The notes: generated by a model not told the origin, from the sequence alone. A DNA stretch of 64,000 nt from Climacteris rufus (GCA_013398175.1 VZRZ01007305.1:569823-633822); one strand, 5' to 3'. Shown: positions 37,226-51,700, counted from the first letter of the stretch. Translations and numbers: made by a program.

Positions 37226-38780
37226 AATTTGGATACAGTAATCCTCTGGAGTGCCATAGAGTGGCACAACTTTGGAGCTCCTACTCTTCAGGCAGAACCT
37301 TCTGAGTGTATGCAACTCACCTTTACTGCAGGAGCATCTGAGTATTGTACAGGAGGTGCAGGATAAAGTCCCAAATCCTTTCCTGCAAATATTGCTGCCT
37401 TTATTGCGATTCCTTATTTTCTGTCTGTGCATTTTATTCCTTTTAAGTGTAGAGCTTCGTGCAGTTTGTCAAGAAAGTTATGGACTACAGTTCTATCCTT
37501 CAAAATGCCATTCATTTCTCCAAAAATTGGTGCTATTTCTGAAAACTCTTGATAATTCAATACTCAAAATAAAATGTGTTGTGCAAACATGACCTATTTT
37601 TCTCAGGTACAGTGATAAACTGGGTCACAAGGACTCAAAATTAGACACTTCTTTGTACTGCTTTGGCATAATCAGTTGTTACATTTACATCTTATGCCTG
37701 CTATTTTTGTGATAGTTTGGTATTAAATACCTTCTTTATAGTAGTGTTCCTGGAGATGTCCTTTTGGCGTTTTTTTTTTTTTTCTCTAGAGGGAATAAAA
37801 AAAATTCTTAGTTTAGGTCACTGAATTTAAAGAACTACCAGTGCAAAACCAAGGTAAGAAAGTGAGCAGGCACAGCAGTAGCCAGAGTGAAGGTTTCATT
37901 AAAGGTGTGACATTTATAAAAACTAAAGGCATGAGCTGAAGAAGAAAACATTTCAGGAAAATTGGAGTAGTCAGCTAAGTAAGGTAAGTGGTTCTTTATC
38001 TGTAGTCCCTGAAACAATAGCCCAAACGAGTCCTTTGTTTTTGAACACACGACTGATGACCCATTCTTTTGATGCTGTTTAGTTGACTGATGTGCTTAGC
38101 AAGGCATTTAGATTAAAAGGTATTTTTACAACCTCTTAGAAAAGCAGGTCCTCAAATGCTGTGTTCCAGTATTTATAGGAATCTTGCATCTTCTTAGGCA
38201 GTTGATACGGTGCATTTTGAAAGAAGCAGTCTTAAGAGGCTTTTAGCCATTTCAAATGATTTATTCTTGTATTTATAAGCAAAGTTTGTTTTGTAATTTT
38301 AAACGAGTTAATCACTGCTATTATATATTAAGCATATTATATTAAAATTAAGCTATACATATGTAATCCTGATGTTGTAATTGGTTTGTATGTTTGTTTT
38401 TTTTTTCTCTAACATTGTATCCCAGTATAAATTCATCAGGTTGCTTAGTAAATAGCTTATTCTGAGGTGTATGAAATTACATAGTTTTGTGTAACAAGTG
38501 TTCAGAACTTCCAGGTGTTGTGGTTGTGTTCACATTCTCCACATTCCCTATCCCAGCATCTCATCACTGAAACAGAGTCTGTCATCTTACTGCATAAAAG
38601 CATATGGAGGTAATGATCCAAAGCTATAATTACAGGAGTATTTAAATAGGAAAGAATCAGAGTATGCCAGGTATAGAACTTGTAGACGAAGAAGGTAGAC
38701 ATGAATTCTGAGTCTGTAAAATTGAAATCTCCCACTCTTTTGCATTTGCAAGAGTATTCCTGAATTTTCTTTAGAGTAAT

Positions 38781-38860
38781 TGTAAATAAGGATAATTGTA
38801 AATAAGAATAATTGTAAATAAGAATTGTAAATAAACTGTAAATATGAATAGTTGTAAATA
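38781..38860. repeat. Six-copy TGTAAATA array
   Basis: TGTAAATA occurs at 38781, 38797, 38813, 38826, 38837 and 38853, with spacings of 16, 16, 13, 11 and 16 bases. The basic unit is about AATTGTAAATAAGAAT. It looks like a short minisatellite that arose by slippage of a 16-base unit. As RNA the motif equals the Pumilio consensus UGUANAUA. As DNA it fits the loose forkhead core RTAAAYA. Confidence 0.85.
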
Positions 38861-41800
38861 TTATTCTAGGCATAAAAAATACATATTTTAAAATTGTAAA
38901 GCACTGTCCAGTTCACCTTTCCTGTAAGGTGATTGACCTTTGTGTACACTTTCACAAATTTTTTTTAGAACTCCGAGTTCCATATCATGATATTCAGGGA
39001 TTAAATATGAGCTTAAAAATAAAAATTCCCAAAAAAGTATCTGCCACTGTCAAGTTTGGTATTGACTGGAAAATGCAAACACTTTGAATGAGGTTAAATA
39101 GAAATATCTCTGGTACACTGGAGAAACCTTAATCTGAACTACTTATAGGCAAGATTTTAGTTAAAAAATTGTCTCAGGAGATGGTTATGCCTTGCTTCAG
39201 TGAAAGGTGATGTAAGAGAGTGATGAGCACCAGAACTTTGAGAACAGAAGCAGCTCTGAGAGTCACTGTTTGCTACTGATGAGGCTGTAGAAAAAGCAAA
39301 CTGGATTCCAACTGAGCAGATTTTTGCATCTTTTCTGTACATTTTTGTTCTGGTTTCAGCTTGTGCTAGGAATGAGACAGAAGATTTTTACATAGTAACG
39401 TTTTTCAGGTTTTGCATGACCCAACTTTGATTTGTTACACCTTGGGAACTCCCCCAGCTGATTGTGTTCATAGCTGCTGTATCTTTTAGAATTCATGATT
39501 CAAACCATAAAATTTCACAGCCAAAATCAGAAAATATGACATTTCTGAATACTGCTTTGTTATGTATTTTATTTCAGTGGATGTTTGAACTATTAATGTG
39601 TACAAAGAGGAAATAAAAATTAAATTGTACTTGCAATGTAACTTAGTTCACTACTGAAAAAAACAGGTTTCAATTTCTTAGCCTGGGCTCACTCTTCTGT
39701 TGATAACTTGCTTATCCCAACTCTGCTGGAGTGCCTTCTCTAAGGGTTTTCTTGCTATGCCACTACCATCACTTTTAAGACTAAAACTATTTTAGTCATT
39801 TTGGCTTTAGTTTCTCTTCTGCCATTTCGTTTTCTTTACCCTTTCTTTATCTCCCTGCTTGGCTTCGGAAAAATCATCTAACTTCTGGCCATGTTCTATT
39901 TAATCCTCTTTCTTTAATCTAATCTAATTTTTCTCTTTATTTTTTTAAAAGTCTGCTGGGGAAATGTTTTTTTCTTGAGAACGACTTCAAATGATGATTA
40001 TTGTGTCACAATAAGAGCTTATGTTTTCTGGCAAGGGTTATGCCTAAACAAATATTTAATTTGTGATGATTCAAGTTCTGTTTTGAAAAAAAACCCAGCC
40101 AAAACACAAACCAAAGAGGCCTTCTAACAACAACAAAATCAAAAAACAGGAAGCATGCCTTTTGAGATGGGTTAGCTAAAACTCCAGACTCCTTTTCAGA
40201 TCCAAGGCTTATCAGAGTGGGCTTATCTCAAGAGTAACTTCTGCCCTGCCTTGCACACTGCCAATGCATGCAGAGCCAGACTACGTCATGCTAAAATATC
40301 AGAATTGTCTAATGAAATCTCCTGATAAAGAAAAGATATCTATTAGTTTTTCTGTTGTTTGGATTAGCGTTAAATGGCAAGACTTCCTGGTTCTAAGAGG
40401 CTTCCAGAGAGACTCATTAAAGAATTGTTTCCTGGAATTTGGCACTGACACTTAACAAATCAATCCTCAAGAGAGGAAATTACACTGGAACCACTGTTGC
40501 TTTCTGGCTTGGAGGTTCCAATCTGCTCTTCAGACACATCAGTGTTCAGAGCCCCATTCTGGGCCTCTTGGTGTTTAGGATTATTTGGTGCCTTAAGAGG
40601 GTTCTCTGTTCAGGTCTTGCTTCCAGAGGCCAGTTTTGCATTTGCAGTTGTTTCAGTGAGAGACAAAGTCTGGTTCTTGGAAGTGCAAGTCCTGCTAACT
40701 CTGTTACCTCTAACCAGCTAAAGCTGTATGTTCTTCCCCAGGCAGTGTTTAAGTGGACATATCTATCTCAGTGACTCTAAAGGGATTTATTTCAAATATT
40801 TCTCTTTTTTCGCTCTAGGTAAGCTGCCTAACTCATTGTTATTCCCCTCTCAGATAGTCTTTCATCAGATGGGCCATGTGAAATTTTAGGAAAGACATTT
40901 AACCCCTCTGGCAAGAGTCAGATTCTTTACAGTTGCCATATGGCAGCTATCATGGGTTATAACTTTAGGTGTATGTAGGATCTAGGTTCACTGAAACATG
41001 TATTCAACACCTCTTTCTTCATTTATAATGTTGCCATTAGGTTTTTCTTCCTAGATTTCCCTTTTGATCACCTGTTATTCACCAGTTGCATCTAAGGCAC
41101 TCATCAATTACTGTAGATTCTTGGTATCTCTACTGAGAGAGATCAGCATGCTTATCTCTTAGCTTCTCTCCCTTCCTTTAATGCACCAAGAATTACCTCT
41201 GATGTAGTTTGCCATTCTGCAGCATCAGAAAACCTTCAGCATGTCAGTTCCAATCAATGGGACCTTGGAGCAAGTATTTGTTCTTTGCACTTCCACTTTA
41301 CATTGGGTTAGAAAGCACTTATCAGGAATTCCCTCCTGATCTGGACTTTCTCAGCTATCACTGCCTGTAATCCTCACTATGATAACTATGGATGTGGACA
41401 TGCATGCTACACACAGACTGTCATAGGGCTTTAAAAGGAAGGGTTATTTTGGGGAAATGTGTTTATTCCTACGCTTCTCTCCAAATGAACACTGTCAGCT
41501 CTCAGCCTACAATGACTAGGCTATGGACATGTGGAATGAAGTCTGTACCTGAAAATCTTTTCTCATAATGTATTTTCTTTCCCCAGCAAGTGAACTGGGG
41601 CAGTGGACGTGAAGGGCAGAAGGGTGAATAAAGGTGATGCTAAAGGCTGAGGCTCAACTTGACAATTTCTCCAGGTTATATGGACTCTCAGAAAGTCTTG
41701 TTGACAATCCTCTGGACTTTTATAAGGTACACAGATGCCAATAGAAAGTCTCCCAATTAAACTTAAATGGTGGTCTTTCTTTTATTTTTTTTTTTCTTCT

Positions 41801-43021
41801 TTCTCCCTCCACTGTGTTAAAAGAGGTTCTGGTGACATAGAAGCAGAATGGCTCTTTTAAATTCAGGCGTTTACCTACCTGACTCATTCAGGAATGGCTG
41901 CTGTAGGCAAAATCCCTCCTTCAGGCTTCGTATTCAAGTGAGGCAGGTCAGTTCTTGCTGCAACTCCTTGCTGAATTTCTTGCTGCTAGACTAAATGTAC
42001 TGCTTACTCTGCCTGTTGTCTTGAGAACTGCTTTCTGAATTCAGAAGGCGATTTTGCGTTGTTAAAGTGACAATATATTTAGCTTCCATTATTTTAGACT
42101 GAATATATACCCTTGTCAGACATAGCTGTGGACTACCCTGTCAGCCCTCCTCCTCCTCCCTTTCCAATGATGGTAGTGACCTCTCAGTGTTTGCCAAGGG
42201 ATACTGTTTCAACTTCCATTTCTGCCCTGAACAGTTGTAATTGATTATTCTATTTGCTGTGATAGCTCTTTCTCATGACCTAACAACCCATACTCATTAC
42301 TCATCTGATCACAGTGTATTTATTCTACCTCAGAATGATACAAGACCTGTTCAGGAAATGACAATATCTTTTGATTCTGGTGCATTCAACATGTTTGCCT
42401 TTTGGTGCTTTATCTTAACATACCCTCATAGATGTCTTTGGTCATTTCACTTCACGCAGTGATGAATGGAAATACAGAATGATATCCTCAGAATGGTGTG
42501 CAAGGACTCATATGTCTGAAAAATACCCCCTCTCATCCTAGTCACATCAGATGTTTTGCTTCAGTGCTAGTTACTCAATAGACTTGGCAGACATGTTTCT
42601 GATCAAGATGCTTTATTTTTCTTTGGTCTGTTTTCTCTGAAAACTGCACAGTAAGGCTGGGATGTAGCTTTAAGAAGTCTTCTTTCCCTGACCAGGTTGA
42701 GATGATTTGGAATCCCAAATGATGTTGCTCTTTCATACTTATTCTCACAGAACTTGTCTCATCCATCACGATGCTGGATCCCTTCAATGTAAAGTGACCT
42801 TGTTCATCCCTGGTTTGTAAAGTCTGGGATTGTAGGGGTATCTCTAGCTGAAGGTACTTACACAAAAAGATCTCTTCAGACATACAGATCAAATTCAGCC
42901 GTTGGAATTTCTCCTGGTCTGTTATCCCACATCCTGATCCTCTTCAGTCGCTTGCTATCCAGCTCAGCCTCTGCTTAATGATCACCAGGATGATGTGTCC
43001 TTCCCTTAGAGTGTTTGGGCA

Positions 43022-43133
43022 ATGATCTCAGGCACAGGTGTGACTCTTGGAGTTGGTCCTGTGCAGGGCCAGGATTTGGACTGGATGATCCTTGTGAGTC
43101 CCTTCCAACCCACCTTATCCTGTGATTCTGTGA
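43022..43133 (+). mobile_element. CR1 LINE 3' end, sense
   Basis: Typical CR1 3' terminus: GTGACTCTTGGAGTTGGTCC, TGTGCAGGGCCAGGATTTGG, ACTGGATGATCCTTGTGAG, CCCTTCCAACCCACCTTATC and a terminal TGTGATTCTGTGA. It is truncated at its 5' side, as nearly all CR1 copies are. The short frames across it are not genes. Confidence 0.85.
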
Positions 43134-46100
43134 CCTTTCCATTAAGCACTTGCACTGACCCCAGCCTGTTCCCTGAATCTTGATCTGCATGGATTTCCTG
43201 ACTGTGGTCATCACTGCTCTAAGAGAAATGTTTTTAGGGATGGTTTCTCACCTGCTAACTTGTTCTCTGACAGAACTGTCCTGGTACCTGTGCAGGACTG
43301 TCATCTTAGTTAGCAGATGAAGGCAGATCTGGCTTTCACTTCAAGCAGGAGATAAATTTGTCTCTGCCTTCCCCTTCTCTGACTTACTCCTTTTGTTCTG
43401 TGACCTTTCTCAATACCAGGAGCTCTCTTGCCTGCTACATGGACTGAGCCCAGTCCTTTCCTCTCATTTTTGTGTGTCTCTAGCAGGGAAACCCCAGGGA
43501 ACTGCTATGTGTGGATATGGCCTCACCACAGACCACTTCTGAGCCAGGTTGTTTCTCAAGCCATTACACAGATTTCCCATTCCGGACAGCATCAGGAGAG
43601 CTACTCACAGGACTGACTTACAGGGGCTACCACTTACTGATCAAGCACTAAAAATTCAAGGATTTATCTAGAAACAATGTACTCCTTGCCACTATAGTTA
43701 TGTAGAGTTTTTTTCTAAAATGAGTCTTCCTCCTACTCCAAGTAGTTGCGCTTCTGGAAGGACCTGTTGCTGGGAATCACCCAAGGTGGAAATCTCCATA
43801 TGAACAATCATCAAAGGTGGATAGAAAATTCTTGTGAATAATCATGTTCTTCAGAAGTGGATTTCATTTTTTTTTATTAACTATTTACCTCAAACCATCT
43901 CCATTCTGCTCTGTTTTGTCTCTTTTTTCAGTTGCTGTGCAGAAACCTGAAAATTGCATATTCTGCTTTACTTTTCTCATGGCTGTGTAAAGGGTAGGAT
44001 CTGAAATGTACCCTACAAGTACTGCAAAACCAGAATTTTCTGGATTAGGGTCTTTCCATTTCAATTGATAAAGGCAAGTGAATATATAACGAATATCAAT
44101 ATAGGCAAGATTTTCAACAAGCCGTAATTATTGGTAATGTGTTGCACTTCTGGTACAAAACATTATTTTACCAAATAAATTCTCAAGAAATATTTTCTGG
44201 ACAATATTTTGTACTTTTTATTCACAGTTTGAGTTTTGATTCTTAAAACAGCATTGAAATTAATTTTCAGACTAGAATAAATCAGGAATAATGAAGAAAT
44301 TCCCTATCCAGTTCCACAAAAGCTGACATTTGGCTCTTGAGAATGCTTTTCATAGTACTCAGTAATTAGAAAGGGAAATTCCCTGCTGGTATAGAGCTAC
44401 CATTTTGTTCCCTGTTCCCTGCATTATTGCTGGGGGTAGGGTTATTATGCAATCTCTGGCAAGCTCATCCTACCAGACTGCTTACTAATTTGTAGGCTGT
44501 AGGTGTAAATTGAAAAGCCTTCATCCTGCTTCTGTTTACTTCACAGATTGAACTGGGCTCCAATTATTCTCATCTATGTGAATTGAGGCACTGTTGCTGG
44601 TCTTGCCTCTTTTTTCTCCTTGTGGGTGGGCAGAGTTCATTTGAACCTGCACTTCTTTTCAAAAGAAACGTTTGAAAGAATGAGCATGTAAGAAGGGGCT
44701 TTAGTACTTACTGTTCTATAATTTTAATGATTATATATCTTGATACAGTCAGTAGTGTGGTAGAGGTCCCTAAGGGCATTGCCAATGTTTATTCATCATT
44801 TGTCAGGCATACATCAGGGTTTTGTTCTCTTAGAGCTCATTTAATCTTTTTTCTTTTTTTATTTTCCTCCTAATTTCAACTATATGGGTAAAGTTGACTC
44901 TGCTTGTATGGGAGACTTGATTATACCTGTTGTTACTCTCTTTCGCCTGTTCATCACAAACTCATTTTAGCTAACAAATTGCATTTAAATAGGAAGAAAA
45001 CAGAGAAAGGGAGAGAGGGGACATAAAGTAGCAAATAAACAAAATGAAAATGGAGAAATACTTTACACTGCAATTTCTGTTGAGCAATAGGTCACTTTCA
45101 TAGGAAAATGAACTCCCTATTTTATGCCATTAAGAGAGGAATGCTTTCTGGAAGCTTCAGGGAGGTATTTCAAATGGTTGCTAAGGCAGCAGTGTGCCTC
45201 TTATTGCTGTCCTTTCTCTCTGGCCTCCCTTTACATGATAGTGTGGGAATCCCAGATGCAAGAGTAAAGCAAAAACCTCGTTAGTAAATCACCCCCCCCA
45301 CTAATCCTTCCTGTTAAGAAAATCTGCCCACACATTGTGATAAATCCCAGATTAAGATAATCATAAATGTTTTCTGTATTAGCTGCATGCATAGGACCAC
45401 TGGGTTTTTTGACTGTGCAAAGTTTCTTGGCTTCCTTTAGAGTCTCTCAGTAACCCAGTTTTAGTGTCCATAAGTGTTATACAAAGTGCTTAAAAGAATT
45501 AGAATTGGGTTATGGTATATTTAGACACTGGTATTATATAATAGCCGTAGCTTCAATACTGTGTGTTCCAAACAATAATTTGGAACTTTTTCTTAGACAT
45601 TTCCCTAAAGGATGAAAAAGACCCATATAGTACCTTCTCAAAAGTCTGTGTTTATTTGTCTATTTTTTCTCTTTGGATGCTCATCTGATTACATTACTTG
45701 CAAAATGTATTAAACCCACATTCTGAACAGCCAGCTTTGTATGTGGTGCAGATGTTATGCAACTGGCAGCTTTCACAGGAAGAACACTGTGTACATGGCA
45801 ATGTGTTCTTCAGTTTCTGAACCCATTTGCTCTCTCACTGCTGACTATGAGGGAGATTTGACATTTCCTCTTGGGAGAAACAAACCTGATACAACCTATG
45901 TGAAAGATGGTCCTGGAGCATGACCATTTCTGTTCATATTTTTATCTATACACATCATGTACGCCAAAAACTTGGGGTATACCTGAGTCTAATGAGCTAA
46001 ACTTACATGAATATGGAAAGGAATATTGCAAGATTAAAAACATGATAAAGATATGAAGGCAGGATAAAATGCTAAACTCCTTGCTGTTAAAATACTTGAT

Positions 46101-47870
46101 ACATCTCTCTTGAATTTTGAGATATCATGACTAAATTTTTTTTTCAATTAAATATACAAGTCTTGTCCCAATAATTTTCTGTTGTCAGTGCTCCACATTT
46201 GCATTTATATGCTTGGCTATAAAAGAAATTTCTGATTAAGACTTCAAAATTTTTACATAAACTAAATTCCATATGTATTTTTTCTAGAATGTGAATTTAT
46301 GATATCCATTTTACAGAAAAGTAAATGTTTAAAGAACTTGCTCAAGATTACATATCACACTTGAGCCATGGCTAAACTTCAGTTCTGCTCTTCACATGCA
46401 GTGTTTGCCTCCCAAGTCAGGAATGTTTAAATAGTCATATGTCTCCTTGCATGTAAATATTACCCATGCATAAAATAAAAAATGTTTGTTAAATGTATAA
46501 CATTCCAATCACGAATGTAAAATATAATGTAGAGATTTAAAAATAGGGGAACACAGTCTAATTTTATATATTTGGTGGGCACCCTAAAACCTGTTCCAGT
46601 AATAATAGCTGCTGTCCTGGTATGTATCAAAAAAGATAAGCAAATCTTCCCTACTAGAGAATTAAAATGATGAAACCCCTCCAAATACTCTCTTAGCACT
46701 ATTTGTTTAGTCACTTAAACAAATAAATGTGGTTGGATTCATACCATGTTTTAGTTCTTCCTGTTGCTGGCACAGAATCAAAAGCAGTGACATTTACATG
46801 TATTTTGGATTACTAAACTGGATGGTGTAAAGCCTACTGTGCTCTGTGTAACATGGAAGTGTTGTGGTTTGGGTTTTTTTAATATGAAAATAAGAAGTTA
46901 TAAGAATCTCATCTATTAAACATGATTCCTGGCCTGTAATTTTAGTGCTTCTCTAATTACACAGTTCATATTCTGGAGATTGGCTGTCATTTATCAAGTG
47001 TTGGTATATCCTGCAAATTAATTTTTCCTTTATATGTGGTTGAATTTCTGACTACCAGAAGTTGTTTTTCCCTTCTTTGAACCAGTTTTTCTTATCCTTC
47101 TTTGCTAAAGTTGTTTTAGAGTTGTGTACCTTACGGAATTGTTTTCTCAAGTACCTGTGCAAAATTTGTATGATTACTCTCCAAAAGATGAAAAAGCACA
47201 GGAAAATAATGGATCCAGAGTGTTGACTTTGAGCTTTATACAGCTTTTCATTGATATTTATTGAGAATATTTCAGAGTAATATTGAAGCTATTAAATGTC
47301 TCTCAAAAAAACCTGCTGTGACTGATTGTCCATAGCTACTGAGGTAGATTTCTTGTATTGCCAACATTCGGCTTTGGGTGGAAAGTGACATGAGACTCCT
47401 CATGAGTAAGAGCTGACCTGCAGGGCAATGTTTAGTTTCTACAATGAAAATAGAAGTTATTTCTCATGCTTCCATGCTCATGTTCTGCAAATGGTTTGAT
47501 AGATGTGTTCTGCTATTTGTGTGACTTATGGGGAAACTCTCAGATGAAAACTTTCACAGTTATGCACTTCAGATTCTCACTTGAGAATCAAGAGGAATGG
47601 GACAGATGTTTTATATTCCTACATGCCAACACTTCATCAGTTTGAGAAGGTGGTATTGTCTGGACTCGTATTTGGTGCTGCAGTTTATAAGTGTTTTGGA
47701 GAGAAGTATAATACAAAAATCAAATCATGTGACTGAAAAAAACTTTAGTCAAGGTTGGAAAAACTCCCTGTAGCAGATTAAGTGTAGTAAAAAAAAAGAC
47801 AAGGAAGTGCAAAGATACATTTGGTAATACATATCAAATATGAGAAACAGAATGTCCTTGACTGCCTATG

Positions 47871-48066
47871 TCATAAAATCAAAAAACAGTGTAGGTTGGA
47901 AGGGACCTTGAAAGATCATCTGGTTCAACCATGAAAGGGAGCCTTGCTTGGATTATCTAGGTCCTTGTCCAACCATTTCTTGAAAATCTCCAGTGAAGGG
48001 GAGTCTACCACATTCCTGTGGATGTTGTTCCACTGATTGATTGTCCTCTCTGTAAAAATCTTTTTT
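47871..48066 (-). mobile_element. CR1 LINE 3' fragment, antisense
   Basis: Antisense CR1: it starts with a degraded TCATAAAATC terminal repeat, then GGTTGGAAGGGACCTTGAAAGATCATCTGGTTCAACC, TTCTTGAAAATCTCCAGTGAAGGGGAGTC and GTTCCACTGATTGATTGTCC, ending TGTAAAAATC. This is the usual order of the reverse-complemented CR1 3' region. About 195 bases are kept. Confidence 0.9.
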
Positions 48067-48104
48067 CATAGGATCATAGAATAAGCTAAGTAGCAAGGGA
48101 CTCC
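48067..48104 (-). mobile_element. Second, very short CR1 3' tail, antisense
   Basis: Directly after the preceding copy the sequence restarts with CATAGGATCATAGAATAAGC and continues to AAGGGACTCC, which resembles the CR1 terminal repeat and the GGAAGGGACC that follows it. It is probably a separate, heavily truncated insertion next to the first. Confidence 0.5.
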
Positions 48105-48639
48105 CCCCAAAGCAACTGTATTTACCACCCTCTTGGTTTACAACAGCATATATCAATTTTCTACTAACTTTAATGAAATTTCAAATAAAACAACTTTATA
48201 GTCTGGAAAAACATATTAATGGGAATTTAATCCCTTTGAGATTGAGATAAATTTTTTGGTTTTTTCTAAAGGTTTTGGTAGTGTTATATATATGTATGAT
48301 AAGAAGGGAGTAAAATTTTTTAATTGGAGAGTCTATTCACAGCCACAAAATTGACACACATAAAGAAAAATTGTATTTCAAAGCAAAACATGCCAAAGCA
48401 TCAAGAGCTGAAAACTTAGGCTAATACTTTTAGATAGGGATGCTCTGAAGCTTCAGAAATCTTCTGTCTGCTATGCAACCTCTCTTGGAAATACATTTAG
48501 AATGTGTAAAAAATTTCAGAAGTGGATTTAACAAAATCACTACTTTTAATAATTTGGTTTAAAAAAATGTTTTGTGCCAAGGACTTGACAAAATTCTTGC
48601 TTGCAATATGGAAGCACCACTAATGAACATTTCATTCAG

Positions 48640-48772
48640 TGAGATTATCTCAGTTGGTCAGAGCATGGTTCTGATAACACCAAGGTCTGTGGGCTCAGTG
48701 CCCCTCTGGGCCATTTACTTAGGAGCTGGACTTGATGATCCTTGTGGATTCCAACTCAGAATATCCTGTGAT
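48640..48772 (+). mobile_element. TguSINE1-like SINE, copy 3
   Basis: The head has a box A region (TTATCTCAGTTGGTCAGAGC), an anticodon-arm region with GAT (TTCTGATAACACCAAGGTC) and a degraded box B (GGGCTCAGTGCCCC). The CR1-like tail follows: AGGAGCTGGACTTGATGATCC, TTCCAACTCAGAATATCCTG and a TGTGAT end. It is inserted sense to SPON1 in intron 2. Confidence 0.88.
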
Positions 48773-51700
48773 CATTTGAAACAAAATGGATCCAGCGAAT
48801 CCATTGAGGGTTATGAGGAGCCCCTGTATCAGCGTGAGTGGTGAGTATTGGCTTAGACCCTCAGCAACCACAGACTTGGAGCTTTTTATATTTCACAAAT
48901 GCTTTGTAGCTTTTAAAAATTAAATAGGCATTGATGTCTACATGAGCAGATGCTGCTTATTTTGTTCATTTTAGTTGTCTTGTCCTAATAACATAAAATT
49001 TCTTCAGTCTCCTGCATCGGAGGAAGCCTCTTTGAGGTGTGGTTCTGATTGCCACTCCAGGTTTGGTGAGTGAGATCTGCATGGAACAAACCACATCTTT
49101 GCCACTCAGACCTGCTTGGAATTAATGTAAAAGCAAGACACCACTATATACATATATATTTAATTTTTTTTTTGTTAGACCTTATAGTGTTGAACTGTGT
49201 ACAAGTAGAATTTGATACAGTTTCATTTCAGTTTTCAGGTCTTTTTCCAGAATAGTTCCGTTTTCAGATCTATGGTGAATTTTATTAGAAACCTTTACCA
49301 AACTTGGTTATTATATTTTTTAAGAATCTCCTTTTACAGGTTTATTTCCTTTAACATTGCACAGCTCTCTCCAGCAGACATACTGTGAGGCAATACACTG
49401 CTATTTTCAAGGTAATATAGAAATTCTTGGGAAAAATACACAGAAAAAAACCCCAAATCAAACAAAACCACCAACACACACAACCCCTTAAGTTACTTTT
49501 CTATCACTCATATCACTGTTCTGTATCCATAATGAACATTTAGTGCAAGATGGTGTTCAAACAATTGTCTGAACCATGTTTTAATGTGAGCTTATTGTTT
49601 AGTCTCAGCACTTAACTGACTTGGACTTCAATCAGCATTTGAAGAGAGCCTACCAAACTCTTGAAGAAACCTGTTCTGCCCACAAGAGTCTCCTTTTTGC
49701 CAAAATATGGCTTTACTCTTGTCTGAGTGCAATGTGTCTCTGAATCAGAATCCTCTCCTACTGGAAGGGAGGAAGCAGAACTTTTCAATTTCTTGGTAAC
49801 TCTCAGCAAGCAGGTTTAATTTGCTGGAAGGGTGCTCAAGGTAACATGAAATTAGGCTTTATAGAAAACCTTGGACAGAGTGGCAGGCAGGGGAATTGGT
49901 CATGAATAGACCTTATAATCTGTGATGCCCTCTAAGTAAGGAATGAATTTGAGAAGCTGTTCATCAGCATACCAAAAGTAAGAGGAGCCATTGCCTGAAT
50001 GTCTGATGTTCAGGCACAAACTCATATGCACACAAAAAGTGTGGTGGCTTTATAATTGTTCACAACTACTGTCAGTGCTGCCAGAAACCCTTCCTGACTT
50101 CCTGCAGCTCTTCTGCACCAGCAGCATTCCTGATCCAACAGCTGATGCAAATTGTTAAGCAAAAGATTTGAGAGCTTTTTTTTAAAGGAGGTAAATGCCT
50201 TCTTAAGTTTATCTTCATAAAGCCGGTGTTCCAGATCACCAGTATTTCTGCTGTAAATGTGGTCTTAGCAGTGGATTAAGTCTCTCAGAAATAGATTATG
50301 TTCTGTACACAGTCATCCAAAGGCTACGAGAATTTGTGTGGAATCCGCTTGAACTGGGTTGGGATGTATATTTTGGCATTGAGACACTCACAAGGAACAT
50401 GAATAGCACATGTGCCAGAGCTGCTGATGCTTTAAAGCTCCAACACCAAGCAGGACAATAATGCTATTAAAAATATGTATTTTCTGTAATCCTTAAATCC
50501 CTTCTTAAGAGAGGAGCTCCAAGTGAGGTAGCTATTTTTGGCACTGTAGTCATAATGCTGAGTAGTGTAATATTTTCTAAAATGAAGGGTAAATGAAAAG
50601 TCTGAACAAAGTAAGCGAGTGAGAGTTGCTGAACTAGTAAAATGTGCAGACTCACATTTTACTGTGTATTTCAAATGACCTTCATGAGTTCTGGTGTTCC
50701 TAAGAGCAGAAGAGGCATTTGCTTTGTACTTTGCTGCCAATTGTATTGCAGAAAAGTGTCATCTCTATAATAATATTAATATTGATTATATTAGTTAAGA
50801 AGCCCCTCTAGGCTTAAGCCCATGTTGCACTTTGTACTCCACAAAGTCATAATTAGAAAAGGTTCTTTTACCTGGCAATTAATGCTCTGACAAATGGAAA
50901 AGAGAGAATGGTTGGGGAGGAAAGCAGGCTGTTATCATCCCTCTGCAGGGAGCACCTGACAGACAGAAAAGTGCCTTCGGTGCAGGAGCTGTATATGTTG
51001 TTTGACCAGCCACTATAAAATTTCTTCCTTATCAGATGTTTTGTGTGCCTCCTCAGATTTAACATTCCTTTTTTCTTTGATCAACTGGTGTTGCAACTGT
51101 GTTCTTATCTAGGATTTTGTCCGTGAAATAAAAATGGCAGTTCCTGAGTTTTAAATTGAATTGACAATGAACCTGGAGTTCCTTGCCACAGAAATGTAAA
51201 TGAGAAGTGCCAGTGTGAGCAGAAGATAAGGTCCATGTCTTCTGGATGAGTCCACAGCAAGTATTTCTCAGCAAATATTACTTATGCATTGCTCATTGTG
51301 GTGCTAAAGATGTTGGTAATAAACAACTGTGGCAACAGTACATGGAGAATGATAATCTTATCAAAAGATAATAATGTAATTAATTTCAAATGAGAGAGAC
51401 ACCTTACAAGTATCACGTAACACCAACTTTACAAAACTACTGTAATGTAGTAATTAATAATGACTCTCACCCAGTCCATGTGGTTTGTTCTGATATGAAA
51501 GTCACATTTTGTTGACTACTCTTAGTTAAGCTTTCTAGAACTGATGATAAGAATAGTGGATTTAGGATTGTATCATGCTTTCTATCAAGTGTTGTTTCAT
51601 TATGAATATGAGAGGGTCTTTTTTTTCTGTTATTGAAATTTCTTAACTGTGTGAGTGCTCAAAGCTTATTTTCAGGGTGAACAGAAGTTCTGGACCACTG

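Noticed and set aside
40100..43650. Somewhat GC-richer stretch suspected to be a degraded endogenous retrovirus or other repeat
   Set aside because: Apart from the CR1 tail at 43022-43133 no terminal repeats, primer-binding site or retroviral protein motif could be recognised.
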